A stretch of DNA of 64,000 bases from Knufia peltigerae. Taxonomy: Eukaryota > Ascomycota > Eurotiomycetes > Chaetothyriales > Trichomeriaceae. This document shows positions 1 to 12,392 of this stretch, in pieces. The number at the start of each line of letters is the position of its first letter. Position 1 is the first letter of the stretch. The translations under genes were made by a program, and so were the position numbers. The stretch covers positions 1-64,000 of the forward strand of contig JAPDRN010000014.1 in assembly GCA_030247855.1 (NCBI GenBank), in the 5' to 3' direction. The notes beneath the pieces were generated by a model, which saw nothing but the letters and a program-made list of their open reading frames with translations, ran no database searches and was not told where the DNA came from.

Positions 1-58
1 TTTTTTTTGTTGTGTGGTGGTGTGTGTTTGTTAGTGAGAGTGTTTTTTAGTTAGAGAG

Positions 59-132
<74 letters not shown>

Positions 133-3100
133 AGCAAACAAAAAGGGTGGGACCTACCGAAGCGATACACAATGACAATTTACTGTAAATGTACGACGGG
201 GTCCGCCAGTACTGCTGAAAGATTCGTTGCAAGACTTCGCGGAGCTGTTGGTAGAAGGGGGCGGCGAATTCGCGGTAACTCGCCTTGTCCGTGGGGTCCG
301 AGGTCGCGCGGGCCAGCATGCACCGTTCCGCCTTCAAGGTCGCGAGCTCCTCGTGCACGGCGCGCTTCTCGGGGGAGTTGCGCCACGTCTCGACCCAGTC
401 GATGTCCGTGTGGGAACCGGGGGCGGCGCCGATGACCTCGAGCATCCACTCGGCCGGGTTCGCCTCGGGGGGGCAGGCGTGCGCGCCGTTGCGCTCAAAG
501 TAAGCCGTCAGGACCCTGGACGACTCGCCGACCTGGCCAAAGTAGACGGTCCTGCCGCCCTTGGCGAGGAACAGGAGGCGGTCGAAGCGCTGGAAGAGCA
601 TGGCCGACGGCTGGTGGATCGTGCACAGGATGGCCTGGCCGTTGTTCTTCAGTTTCTCGAGCAGGTCCAGGATGGACCACGAGGTCTGCGAGTCCAGGCC
701 GGAGGTGGGTTCGTCCAGGAAGAGCAGGAGCTGGGGCTTCGCGGCGAGCTCGACGCCGATGGTGAGGCGCTTCCGCTGCTCGACGTTGAGGCCCTCCCCG
801 GGGACGCCGACGACGGCGTCGGCGTACTCGGTCATCTCGAGCAGCTTGATGACCTCGTTGACGTACGACAGCTTCTCCTCGCGGGGCACGTGCGCGGGCT
901 GGCGGAGCAGGGCGCTGAAGTTGAGCGCCTCGCGGACGGTCGACGTCTCGAGGTGGAGGTCCTGTTGCTGGACGTATCCCGTCTTGCGCTGGAAGGACTC
1001 GTCGCGCTGGAGGCCGTCGACCAGCATCTCACCCGAGATGACGCCCATGGTCACGCGCGTCGCGAGGACGTCGAGGAGCGTGGTCTTGCCGGCGCCGGAG
1101 ACGCCCATGAGGGCCGTGAGGGTGCCGGGCTTGACCCAACCGTCGACGTGGTCGAGCAGTCGTCGTTGCCCGCCCTTGACCTTGATGTCGTAACACACGT
1201 CCTTCCACTGGAAGATGGCCGTCTGTTTCTGGATGATGCTGGAGATGGGCTGGAGCTCGCCGTCATCTTTCCCCGCCGTGACAGCCGCACCAGAATGGCC
1301 GCCTTCGGTGTCCGACGCGGGCAACTTCTTGAGTACGGCCGGCTTGTGTCCACGTCGGAACACGAGCACTTCACCTTTCGACTTCTTGGCGGCGACGAAC
1401 TCGGCGGCCACCAGGTAGAAAACCATGAAGCCAATCAAAAAGGCCCATAGGATACCGAAATTCCTCCACTTGTGCGCATGGTAGTATTTGTAGTTGCTGT
1501 TGATGTAGGCATCGCCGGAGACAAAGGTCTGGCCGGGAACGGATCCGACGGTGGAACAAACGCGGTGGTCCGTCCCCTCGCCATATCCTGGTCCGGTAGG
1601 GACATAGGCGGAGCAATCGTACTTTTGACCGGAAAACTCGTTGATCATCAACGCTTCGAAGCCGTACGCCACCGGATCAAGATAATTGATCCATCGAGCC
1701 CAGCCCAGCATGTAGTTAACGGGGATGGCGAAACCGGTGTAGATGACGATTGCCAGGATCAGAATGGCCGCAGGCGCAAGAGCCTGACTCAGTGTCCGAG
1801 AGACCGAGGCGATGGTTCGGAACAGCATACTCATGACCAAAGTGAGGAAGAAGGAGATGAGCAAGAAAAAGAAGAATGCTCCAGCTTCCCTCCTCAGGTT
1901 CGTCAGGAAGTACAAGGTGACGTTGAAGATGATGGTGTTGAAGATCTTGTAGGGCATGTCCGTCAGCATGGACGCGAACGCTTCCGCAGAGGGATGGTAA
2001 AGGGCGTATCGCGCGTGCTTCTCGACAATTGGCCGTTGGGCGTATAGCGTCAAGATTTCCAAAGCAGAGCCAAACGCGTTGATCAGGATGGCGAAAAACA
2101 GCAAAGCGCCCCGGGAGTAGAAGGAATTAGTGGTGTGGCTGAGATTGTAGAAGATGGAGCCGATGATCAAAGCAAACGCAGTGTTACCAAAGACTGTACC
2201 ATGTCAGAAACGTACGGTGGAGAGGAGAGATCCGTGCCAGGTTTGTATGGGTGAGACTTACTCTGTGTCAACGTGAGACTGGGGTCGGCCACAAGTCTCC
2301 GGAAGCCACGCCATAGACAAAGGCGAACTTGCTGGACATAAGACAGAGTGACTGGTAGATGGTTAGACCGTTGAAGAGCCGTGGAAGTTGTTCCTGGTGA
2401 CATAGGAAGGGGTAAAAGGACTCACATGGAGAGGACACTCTCTGTCGTTTGGCCTGTTGCAGTTTTCGTGATTCCTTGAATCTTTCCAGGTCCGGTCCAC
2501 CAATGGGATGTTCTTGGTCAAAAGCCTCGATTTCCTCCAGCAACCGTGCTCGCTCCGGGCTGTCCTTCCAGGCCTGTGCAAACTCATCTGGAGTTCGAGG
2601 GACTCTGTTTTCGAAGCCCTCGCGGACGACTCTCTCCGTAGGGCTTGTCATGGAAGTCAAGAAATCGGCCGTGGTCTGACGATCCGGGCAGAGGAAACCC
2701 ATACGAACAAAATAATCCTTTGCCTCGTCCTTGGGGCCGAAGTAGATCTGGCGTCCTTCATAGAGGACGACGGCCTTGTCGAAGATGTCGTATGCGCTTT
2801 GGGGAGCTTGGTAGATGGCAACCGCGGCCGCCGAGTTCAGGATGTCCGTCGAAACCCGCAGACTCTTACAAAACTCAATGGCATTGGCACTGTCCAAACC
2901 ACGAGTACTGTTGTCCCAGCACTGCAACGGGGACATGTTCAAGAACGCCTCGGCGATACTGACACGCTTGCGTTCACCTCCGCTCACTCCGCGGACGAAG
3001 TCGTTGCCCACTCGAGTGTTGAAGGTGTGGCGGATGCCGAACATGGCCATGATGACATCTCGCATGTGCTCGGCGTAGGTGTTTCGGGAAACGCCTCCAG

Positions 3101-3950
3101 GGAGATATCGAGGTGCCCTCGCGCGAGCGGCAAAGTACAGGGTGTCTCCGACGGTCAGTTGAGGGAAATGTACATCCTGTTCGGCCGTGTAGATTGCTTC
3201 ACCACGAAAGTGTTTGTGCATCTCGTGGAAACTGATGCCCTGGTAGTTGATGTACGAGTTTTCGTCGACGTTGAAACCGTGGGTCTCTCCTGCGATGGTC
3301 TTGAGGAACGTCGAGCATCCAGATCCCGGAGGACCCAAGACAACGAGCATCTCTCCAGCCTTGATCAAACCGTCAAAGTTGCGAAGAATGTCGATTCTGC
3401 GCTGCCCAACGCCCATCAACCTGCGAGCGATCCCGACACCTTCGAGCCAGATATTGCCCACCGATTTCTGATAATCTGTGGCGGCTCCGAAGCCATGAGC
3501 ATTCAGATCACGGAAGGCGACACCTGCGGTCCTGGCGAGGAAACGGTCGTCCGAAGACTGAAGCTGGAACATGGCCTTTGTCCATGCCCGCGGTCTGAAG
3601 TTGTCCGAAGCCGGGTCGATGCTCGAGTCGGGCTCAGCATTGAATGGATTGGCACCGCTCATGGAACGGACAGAGTCCCGAGTAAACTGCCGAGCAAGCT
3701 CTTTTATGCGGTCGGCCCCTTCCTCTTCATCTGAGCCACTCGAGCTCTCCAGCTTTGCTTCCTGGATGGCTTCGATGTCATTCTGGGCGGATGTGCTGTG
3801 TGTCCGATGGCGTGATTCATGCGAGTGTTTGCGAAACGGGTGATAGGTGTCTTCGACTTCACTGCTCCTTCGATGGTGACCCGGCACGCCAGCACCACGC
3901 ATGTCGGTACTGTGGTCCGGGTTGGTGGTGAAATTCCCCACGAGAGACAT
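1..3950 (-). CDS. PDR-type (ABCG) multidrug ABC transporter, 3' end outside window
   Basis: Plasma-membrane full-size ABC transporter of the pleiotropic drug resistance family, an ATP-driven exporter of hydrophobic compounds. Exons deduced: 3950-2426, 2351-2262, 2193-158, giving 1217 residues; the next exon lies left of the window. NBD1 has Walker A GPPGSGCST (about 207-215), signature VSGGERKR and Walker B CWDNSTRGLDS. The Lys-to-Cys and Glu-to-Asn changes in NBD1 are usual for fungal PDR proteins, so only NBD2 (GVSGAGKTT, VEQRKRLTIG, LFLDEPTSGLDS) should be fully catalytic. TMD1 lies between the NBDs. The junctions restore the conserved runs SPFTLSYVQQVRL and TQIFGNTAF. After the donor at 157 (GTAGGT) an unspliced reading runs into a (CT)n tract, so the low-complexity tail of an unspliced translation is not protein. 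About 280 residues (TMD2) should be missing compared with the usual 1500. Substrate unknown. Confidence 0.93.
55..125. repeat. (GA)n microsatellite inside an intron
   Basis: An almost pure GA dinucleotide tract of about 70 bp, read as (CU)n in the ABC transporter transcript. It lies just downstream of the inferred donor at 157 and inside the last intron seen, whose acceptor is outside the window. GT-rich sequence (1-50) flanks it on the left. Confidence 0.95.
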
Positions 3951-6178
3951 GTCGACGATGCCTTGCAGGTGGGGAGGAGGGTGGTGTGTGTTCTCAAAGG
4001 CCGTCGTGTCTCTAGGCCAATCCTTTGACGTTTGATCTCATCGATTGACTCTTGGGAGTATTAATTTGTATGGGAGAGGGTTATGAAACCGACAAGGAAC
4101 GTAAAGACTTGTGTGTAAGAATAAGAAAAAAGGGATAGCGCGTAAGTCTATTGAAGTAACAACAAGGAGATATATAACAACTGAAAAGAAGAATATGATG
4201 TATATGGTAGGATTCTAAAGACCCGCCCGTGAGTAAGTCGACGACGCAATCGTTCTTCGGATGCAAAGCGACCGAAAAGCAAGAAGATCCCAAAGGAAAC
4301 ACAAAAAAGCAGATAGCACTATTCTTAACGCCGAAACAAAAGACCAAGCAAATTCAATATATGGGATCATGGAGTCTTCCGTAGCAAAGAAAAAAAACAC
4401 ATGTTTGGAAATTTCCAGCAATGGCAATGGAGTCAAGTTGTTTACTCCGTAAGGCCAGGCATAAAAACACGAGGCTGCTCCGTAAAAGGGCGTAATGCCT
4501 TCGATCAGGGTCCACGGTCCATTCGTTTGTATTTTTATACGGACTCATCGTCTTATGCATCGGATCTCGGATGGTTGGCGGCTCTGCACAAGCCACAGAC
4601 TTCTTCCGCCAATGTGCAAATGATCGTCTTATCCGGCAGCACAGATGCTTGCATCCGAGTACAACTCAAGTACAACTACGGAGCGAATATCTGGAGAGCC
4701 CTGAACTGATTTTCCCAGACCCTCAAATGCCCCCCCAGACAAATGAATGGATCTCTTTTACTTCTACCTAATACTTTTCGTTACTGGGTGGTAGATTCGC
4801 AATGAATGAGGCGCAGAGGATTGGGATGAGTAATCTGGATACGAAATACGACCGCCGTGTACAAGCTACTCCTTGGGTACGTTCTTATGGTATAGGTTGG
4901 TCTCTTCATCCTTGTATCGTATACCCTGGGTATATAAATAGTTACATGTAGATGTATCTGTATAGGTTGATAGGACGTCAACAACATGGATGCCAGCCAT
5001 GAGACTCTGTCCCTGACTTGCAGTAATTACAGTAGTTCTTCGAATCTCGTGGTCGAAAGAGATTGACTTCGCTAATCAAGCACAGTCGGCACATGTTCGC
5101 CTCAGTTCGGCATGCATTGCCAGCTGTGTGTGGGAGATCAAATACGAAAATACAGAGCGTGTCATTCGTCCTGTCTCTTCATGCGCCTGCTATTCTAGGT
5201 GCATTGATGAAGAACAGATATAGTACTGGTACAATAAGCTGTAGTGATAAAGTTCACTGCACTGTTGTCAAGCCTATACAAATCTGTCCTCACCAGGTAG
5301 TATTACGACTCTCCTACAGACACATGTCAACCCTTTCAAAGGCCAAGTTACATGTCGTCTTCGAAGTCCCATTTTTCAGCCTTGCCCGTCGCGGGTGTGT
5401 CACCAATAATGCGGCAAGCAAGGCTGAAAGCAAATTGCATAAAATCTTTCCGTTCCGGCCGCTCGTAACCAGTGTATAAACCACCGTATTCCATGCCCTT
5501 TTGGGGGAACCCGACGGGACTTTTTGACGATCATAAGTGTTCCCTTGTACCCGTTCAATAATAGTGATTCCGCCCAAGGTCCATACTCGTAGTCTGCAGG
5601 CCAGCTTACTTATCAGGTACAAGTGGACAAGTCATTAGTGTGCGCATGAACGCCGCCCATGGCACCCGTTCGTTACTGAACTTGTTGGCATGATGCATGA
5701 GTCGGCGGCATCTAGGGTTCCCTTCCGGATTCCGAACTGCTGCAAATTACCACCTCAGGCCTATGTTGGACTAGATGTTGTGCGCGAGATTGGCGGTGTC
5801 TTGTCCCATATCATTGCTGGACTCACGTACTCAAAAGATCAAAGTCCCTTGAAGATCTAGAAATTGCTGCTCAAGGCAGCTTTTGTCTGCTAATACTACA
5901 TAGTGTTTCGTCTGCTCATTGTCGAGGCATACCACACATCATCTCTCCTCACATGACATCTACTTGATCGTCCTCTGTTCATATCACGCCTGAGTCAACA
6001 TCAACCACCTTGCTAAAACGCCCGCTGAAAAGAAGACAAATTTCTACCGCATACACTGACATGCACTGAAAAGATCGGAGAAGACATGTTCGAAGAGTCG
6101 TCCTGCATGGACGGAAAGTGGAGAGGGAGGAGTCGGGATTGATCCATTTTGATCGAGCTGAGAAGAGTTAGGTTTTGC
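3951..6178. other. Intergenic region between ABC transporter promoter and Gds1-like 3' end
   Basis: 2.2 kb holding the 5' flank of the ABC transporter and the 3' flank of the Gds1-like gene. Only short reading frames without family features are present. One copy of the window-wide motif TACTCCGTA lies at 4443-4451. I saw no clear TCCGYGGA-type PDR element by eye. Confidence 0.6.
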
Positions 6179-7511
6179 TTAAAAGCCTGTAAAGAGAACG
6201 TCAAGTTCGTCGAGATCAATCTGCTCAGGACTCATCATGGCCCAGGAAGATTCACCCATGTCAATATCATCCAGTTGCAGTGCCATGTTCATCCTTCCCA
6301 AGGTGGAGGAATGATCAGTCCTTGCTTGGATCATTGGACTGCTAGAAAACAATTTCTGCTCTGGGGGATTGAGACCCGGATGCGACTGGCCGAACAATTC
6401 CATGCCCAGTTCACGATCACGGCTCTGGCGCTGCTCTGGAGTCTCTTCGGTCACTGCAACCATGGTCGAGTCCACCTCAACTGAGGGTTGAACCGGAAGG
6501 TTGTGCGTACTCATTCCACGAGCTCGCACAGCGGTGGCTGTCTCAGTGAAACCTCTCTCATCAGCCTCGAGCGGTGGGCTTGGGGCGCGGTTGGGCCTGC
6601 GGCGTACTTCGGGCATCCCGTCTGGGTTCAGACTACTGCGATTGCTGTAGGGCTCACCCGGGGTAGGTGGCTGCATGGGGTCTTCTTGGTCCAGCTCTGG
6701 AGAGTAAAGTTCTACTTCTGGGCTGGGCGACAATCGTGCTCTTGACTGTTGATCCAAATCGAGCTCGTCCTCATTTTGACTGTGTTCAGAAACACTGGGC
6801 GTAAGGATCTTTGCTTTGACAATAGATGGTGGGAGAATATCGTCAGACGAGGTGGGTAATGGAAGGCGTGGTTGAGTGGTGAGGAAGAAGAAGACCTTTC
6901 TTGGGTGAACGGGGATCAGCTCTTTCGCCAGAGGACACGGGGACAATGCGGTCCATGGACGTTTCAGGTATAGGCTGAGACGGGAGGATAGGAGGGCAGC
7001 TGGGTTTGCAGAACTGGGGACATAGTCAGCGTCGGGTCCATGTAGACTACCATTCGAGGCCAGGAACTTACTGTGCAATGCTTGAATTTGTAGAAGCAAG
7101 GATGGTCGCGAGATCTTTGATGAGGTGTGGACGGTTGCCGGTCTTTTCCAACTGTGTAATGACTGCAATGACAATGTCGTCGTTGATTCCCTCAAGGTCA
7201 ACCTTCCGAACAGGCTGCGCACCGAGTGTAGGAGATGGTGGAGGGGTCTGCTCAGTGGGAACTCGCCGTGAGGGTAGGGCAGACTCGGGCAGATCGAGGG
7301 CAGGAGAGCCAGTCTTGGATCGTGGCGACGAGACTGGGGAGAGAGGGCCGTCGGTGTCGTGTGAACGTTTTAATTTCTTTGTAGGAGGAGACTGAGTGGT
7401 GTCGGGAGTTGGTGTAGCCTTCAGGCTCGGGCGGTGTACACGAGACCCATTAGGCAGATGGATGCCCAGCGAGGGCAGGGAGAGAGACTTTCGGCGAGTA
7501 TTGTAAGGCAT
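6179..7511 (-). CDS. Gds1-type winged-helix domain protein
   Basis: Two exons, 7511-7072 and 7013-6179 (intron 58 bp), give 424 residues. The junction rebuilds the run SSIAHSANPAALLSSRL, placing the intron inside the conserved winged-helix domain (about residues 108-190; core includes INDDIVIAVITQLEKTG and the stretch ending KELIPVHPRKVFF). The N-terminus is basic (MPYNTRRKSLSL, KKLKRSH), suggesting nuclear localisation. The remainder is Ser/Pro-rich and acidic, ending in a short Asp/Glu-Leu segment that resembles an activation domain. Yeast Gds1 is linked genetically to growth on non-fermentable carbon; a role as nuclear regulator here is inference. The architecture matches fungal proteins annotated as GDS1 winged-helix proteins. 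Confidence 0.85.
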
Positions 7512-10500
7512 GACGAGATAATGTCATGTGTTGGTGGTGTAGTCGTGAAATGTCTGTCTAACGACGACGAGGACGGACAGAGAAAGAGAGAGACACAATG
7601 TCGGAGGTAGAGTATGGCGAAATGTTCTGGTAGAGAAAAATGTATGGGACGGGGGTTGCGAACGATGATGATTCAGGCTGCGGTCAGGTTGGACAAGGGA
7701 GTGTCGCCAGTGTGACAGCGCCAGGCGTAAAGTGATTGGAGGGCGAATGCAGCTGGAATGCGTGGCTGTAATGCAAGGTGCCGCAGAGGAGGGAAATGGA
7801 GCAATGGGGATTCTGTAAATCCTGCTACAAGGATGCAGGGAGAAGCTCGACTGGCTGTTTTCTCGCCTCCCTTGCGTTCCAAGATCTCGCTAACCACTTG
7901 GTTGGTGAGGTTGGTCAAATAGCGGTAAGCAGCAACGACAGGATGCAGCGCGCTCTTCGTAGCGATATCGTACTGTACGGAGTACACTGAGAGCCTTTGA
8001 CCAAGAGCTCGTAGAGTATAGGATGGTGATGATTTGTATGTGGCTCGGCCCAGGGTCCAGGTGTTTTGGCTGCGAAAGGTTCGGAAAAGGCAGGATTTCC
8101 GGGGAGAGACTATGGACTGGGCGCGCGAGTCAATGTACGGAACAAGGTCACAGCCGCCGTGATGGGTATGCGAGGCCTACTATACAGGACAAAGGTACTG
8201 TACAGGTGATCAGGTAGTGTACCGGGGTAGAATGCTGCAGTATCTCCCTGGGAAAAAAAGCAAGCTGAAGGAGAAGGAGGAAAATGAAGGCGAGGCAAGG
8301 GAAAATCGAACAGGTTACGTTTGGGATGATGCAGAATACTGGGCTCCTCTAGCATCTGATGGGCAGGACCTTCTGCTACGGATATGGATAGGGTCAGCGC
8401 AAACAAAAAACCTCATGGGCGGCGACGAAGTGTTTGGATACGAGGAAAAAATGCCACCTGAAAAAAAAAAGAGGGCCGCTCAAGCAGGATCGAAGGGCTC
8501 TGAGATCCGAGAGTCGACTAGGCGGCAGACGCTAAACACGGGGTCTTGCACTAATCAGGGAGGCTAGACCGAAAGGAGGCAAATCCAACGCCCTAAACCC
8601 TCATGAGTCAGTGCTACTAAGTTGAGCAGAAGCATTATTTACGGATACAGTACAGTACGACCTGACACCATTCATGCTTCGCAAAACATTACTCGACGTC
8701 TGGTTGGCCTGAAATGGACCTGTTACGTCTATTAAGTCTGCGACCACCGAGTAGCTTGGCTCCAGGTATCATCGCTGGGCCATCTTTAGAGCCTATACAC
8801 CTCCTACTGTACACAGCCCACACCAGAAAACTGTAGGCACCAGAGAAGCCGGATTCGAGCGGCAGGCAACAATGCGGTGGTGTGGTGGGATACAATAAAT
8901 GAGATAGGTGATATTACGAGCGCTTCCACATCCAGTGGTACCCTGATAATACCAGTCCAATCACAGCCTGTTCATAGTGACCGGAATGCGGTCACCCAAT
9001 GGACGCTGATCTTTGTAGCTGGACACTGACAGAATTGCAAAGTACGGATAGACGCCTCTTCATGCACGGAGCACCAAGGGTTGCAAGCGAGCCACGTTGG
9101 ACACAGATAAAGCAGACAAGCATCTCTTCGCAACCAAGTCAAGATACGGCTATAGTAGGAACATTTAGTATGGGATAGAGAGGAGAGCCGAGTATTTGGT
9201 GCTGCACCATAAGCGCATGCTGACACTGTGAGGCACCTCAGCCGAGTATGGAATGATTGTGGTGTGCTTTGTTGTAACATGGGCCATTCAGAAATGGCAT
9301 GCCTGGGTCAAGGTTTAGCTGCAGCTGCAGCCTCCAGGGGGTGGCCGTTTAGGCTCTGTTAGGGGCCTCCAAGAAACTCTCGGGGCTCGGTAGGCGCTGG
9401 AGAGGCTTCCTAGAGGGGATCACTAAGGCCTCGCTAGGCTCCTCAATGACACCAAGCCCTTGTGTTCGCCTGCCCCTCCAAACCAATCGCTCGCCTCCCA
9501 GCTTGATCCACCGTAATCCACACATCCAAATTTTTTTTTTCTCGAAAATCTCTTCTTTTGCTCACGCACCATTATTCCGCAAATGCTCAATGGAGAGATG
9601 CAGCCAGCCTACTACACGTAATTGCAACGACCCCATCATGCATCTGCCGTCAAAACGATTTCCAGCCAGACTTCACGCATCTCCAGCCGTCGCAATCAGT
9701 CGTTGCTTAGGACGACCACCCCATGCTGATTTCATCCTGCTGAAGGCTGTGTAACCGGTCGGCTTTTGACAGGCAGCCACATCGGTCTGGCCTGGTCAAC
9801 CTGGGCCGTCAAAGCAGACAACAACTACAGCGGTGACAGCGGCAAGGGTCCTACCGATACGGAGTACATTCTCTGTCACGTCTGGATCTCAAGGATCTTT
9901 CTCTTGTCGTCTCGCACCGGTTGGACTTCGACGACTTGACTCGTCCGTATCGCTCTCAGCTTCTTCCCAAATCATCACAAATGGTAATAATGGCTGACGT
10001 AGAATTCGGAGCCCAAGACCTGTCAAACGCGACAAGTGGAAAAGAAGGTTGGCCTTTCGCATCATCGAGTCCACTTACCGATCTCCCGTTGCATGCGCCA
10101 AAGGACACCCCCCCTGGTCGAAGGAGAGGTTCTTCACGTGATTGTACACTCTGTAGGGTCGTCCTGCGAATACCTGTGGCACTCGTCGCCTCTATCACAG
10201 CAACGTCTGAAACGAAGTGAGCGCTTGGGGCAGCCACCTCCAGATTATTGAAGACCGTGCACAAGATATAGGCAATCAAGGGCGGCTCGAAGCGACGAAC
10301 CCCTCGATTGCTCTACAAGTACATACTTTGGATGATTAACGCCTCAGATGCAGATTATTATTGATCAAAGCTTCAGTTCAGATTTCTCAAAACATGTCGC
10401 TGTCCCCGAAGCGGCTGTCAAAACATGCATTCGCCTGACAGACGTCGCTTACACCCACCATGGATCCGAAGATCCATGCAACTTCAGGTTCCTCTATCCG

Positions 10501-12392
10501 AAACCACTCGTCTCTTCATTTTACCAAGTCCTTATCATCAATAATGAATCGGCGATGGAGTCTCTTGGAGAGTTGTCTAAACCCCCTAGGATAGCAGCAC
10601 CAACTGCTCACCTAAGTCGCATATTTGTTTGCGTGTCCCGATTCGGCCACAAGTCCTGCATCTACTGTATTCCCCCGCAGTCAATGGGAGGCTGCCGGCT
10701 CTGGACTGTCTCAACGCTTATCGTGCACACGGATTTGCGAACCGCTTTTAACTGCCAATAGTTTAGGTTTGTTCAGGGATGGCACAGACACCTCACCCAA
10801 CCCGCAGCACCACTTGGATGGATTATTTCGCAAGAGAGTTTGTCTCTGCCGTGCACGAATACCAATCATGAATGCTTCAACGCTTCAGTTTGGTGTTTTG
10901 AAGGCGTATCCTTGTTCGCGGAAACGAATCGATTACCACCATGAACGATTACCATCTTCTGATCTGATATGCCGCCAGGGATAACCGACGGGCGGGGATA
11001 CCATTTTCACGGGTTATCGGAGTCTTTTTCAGGACTCCTATTATTTGACCGACTCCTTACTATTCTATATATTCCATCATTACTGCAGGCGAACCCTAAT
11101 TAGGGTGATGGTGGTGTTCACCCCATGATGTAACTCTTCGGAACAAACTCGCAGGATGCGGAGAACGCGCCCCTCCAGCCAGCCCCCAGTTGTACAAGCA
11201 GAGTGACAACAACTTCTCTCTACTCGTACTTTACGAGGAGTTGATCTTTGACTATCTTCGACTGAACTCAAAACAACTTTGGATCGTGTGTGTGTCGCAT
11301 GTGGCTCGTGGCCGTTTCCATCCTACCGAAGAGGGGCACTGTACCTTACACGAGTACTCGTACTCGTTTACTCTGAACGGCGGTCCCTTGGACCTGAAGA
11401 TCCTTTCGGTTATCGCAGACTTTACATCACAAACCCCCTTGCGAAGCACAAGTACTCGTGCGAGTATCTGGGCGCGATCGTTCCATCTCATCTTTCTCTC
11501 TTGCATCACCAATTACGTCGTCAAAGCTGTCAGATTCCACTTGTGGCTACAATAGGACAAACGTCACAGAAAACCGTTGAGATCGACACATGGTTCTCCT
11601 TTGATCGGACGAAAATGCCTTACGAGTGAAAGTTGATGCTCGGACTCGGACTCGACGTTCGAACCCGTCTGCATTCTTTTTCTCGTTCTGCCGTCATTGT
11701 ACAAGTATCAGTGCGGACTTTGGAGTTTCAACGATTCTTTCCCTGACGCTGATCCATTGGCACAGACGCCTAGCAAAACAACTAGTGCTCTCTCCCCTTG
11801 CTGCTATCCGCAACGATCTCTTTCTGCTCGTAGAGTGTTGAGCACTTTCCATTTCCGTCCAGTTACCCTTTAGTCTAGAGTGCTTGGTACCCGTAACCTG
11901 TCGTCGATCGTCCCGAATGTGTCGACGAGGGCGAGTTCCATTGTTGCCAATTCCCATTTCCAGGCATTGTACCGTGTTAGTGCGAAAGGTTATCATCTGG
12001 CGGTTTGAAGGCGACGCGGAACCGAGTCTACCTGTACATAGTCATAACCCTCCCGCAGGGATATGGGGCCTCGCCCACTGCATCTCGCCCACTGGCATCC
12101 CCCCCGTCTCGTATATCGACATTGGCGTAGATGAACCCTACCGACTCGTGCTTTATCACGCAGGGGGCACGAGCTCGTACCGTACAATTCTATACAAACA
12201 TACACAGCTTTTTGTCCCCCTGGAAGATCTTAAACGGGCGAGACACCAAGCCTGATTACTTCCTTGGACCCAAAAAGGGCCATCTGTGGCATACTCTCCT
12301 GACACGACAACGAGTACACAAGGTCAGGTACCTAGGTATATGTTTTGTGTATACCGTGTATATACGTCTACACACATGTACATTACACAACT
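7512..12392. other. Long gene-poor region upstream of the Gds1-like gene
   Basis: 4.9 kb with only short overlapping frames on both strands and no recognisable domain, RNA gene or transposase. It is the 5' flank of the Gds1-like gene and the 3' flank of the Oms1-like gene. TACGGAGTA occurs at 7976-7984 and 9858-9866. Between about 11220 and 11660 there are several scattered copies of short units such as GTACTCGTACTCG. A long 5' leader, a non-coding RNA or decayed sequence are all possible. Confidence 0.5.

Noticed and set aside
227..1450. 407-residue open frame on the plus strand
   Set aside because: It lies antisense to the second nucleotide-binding domain of the ABC transporter and mirrors its codon bias; no family features.
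2508..3734. 408-residue open frame on the plus strand
   Set aside because: Antisense shadow of ABC transporter exon 1, which has unambiguous Walker and signature motifs.
11640..11680. T-arm-like GACGTTCGAACCCGTC
   Set aside because: The stem is four bases with an eight-base loop, and no acceptor stem partner was found about 70 bases upstream.
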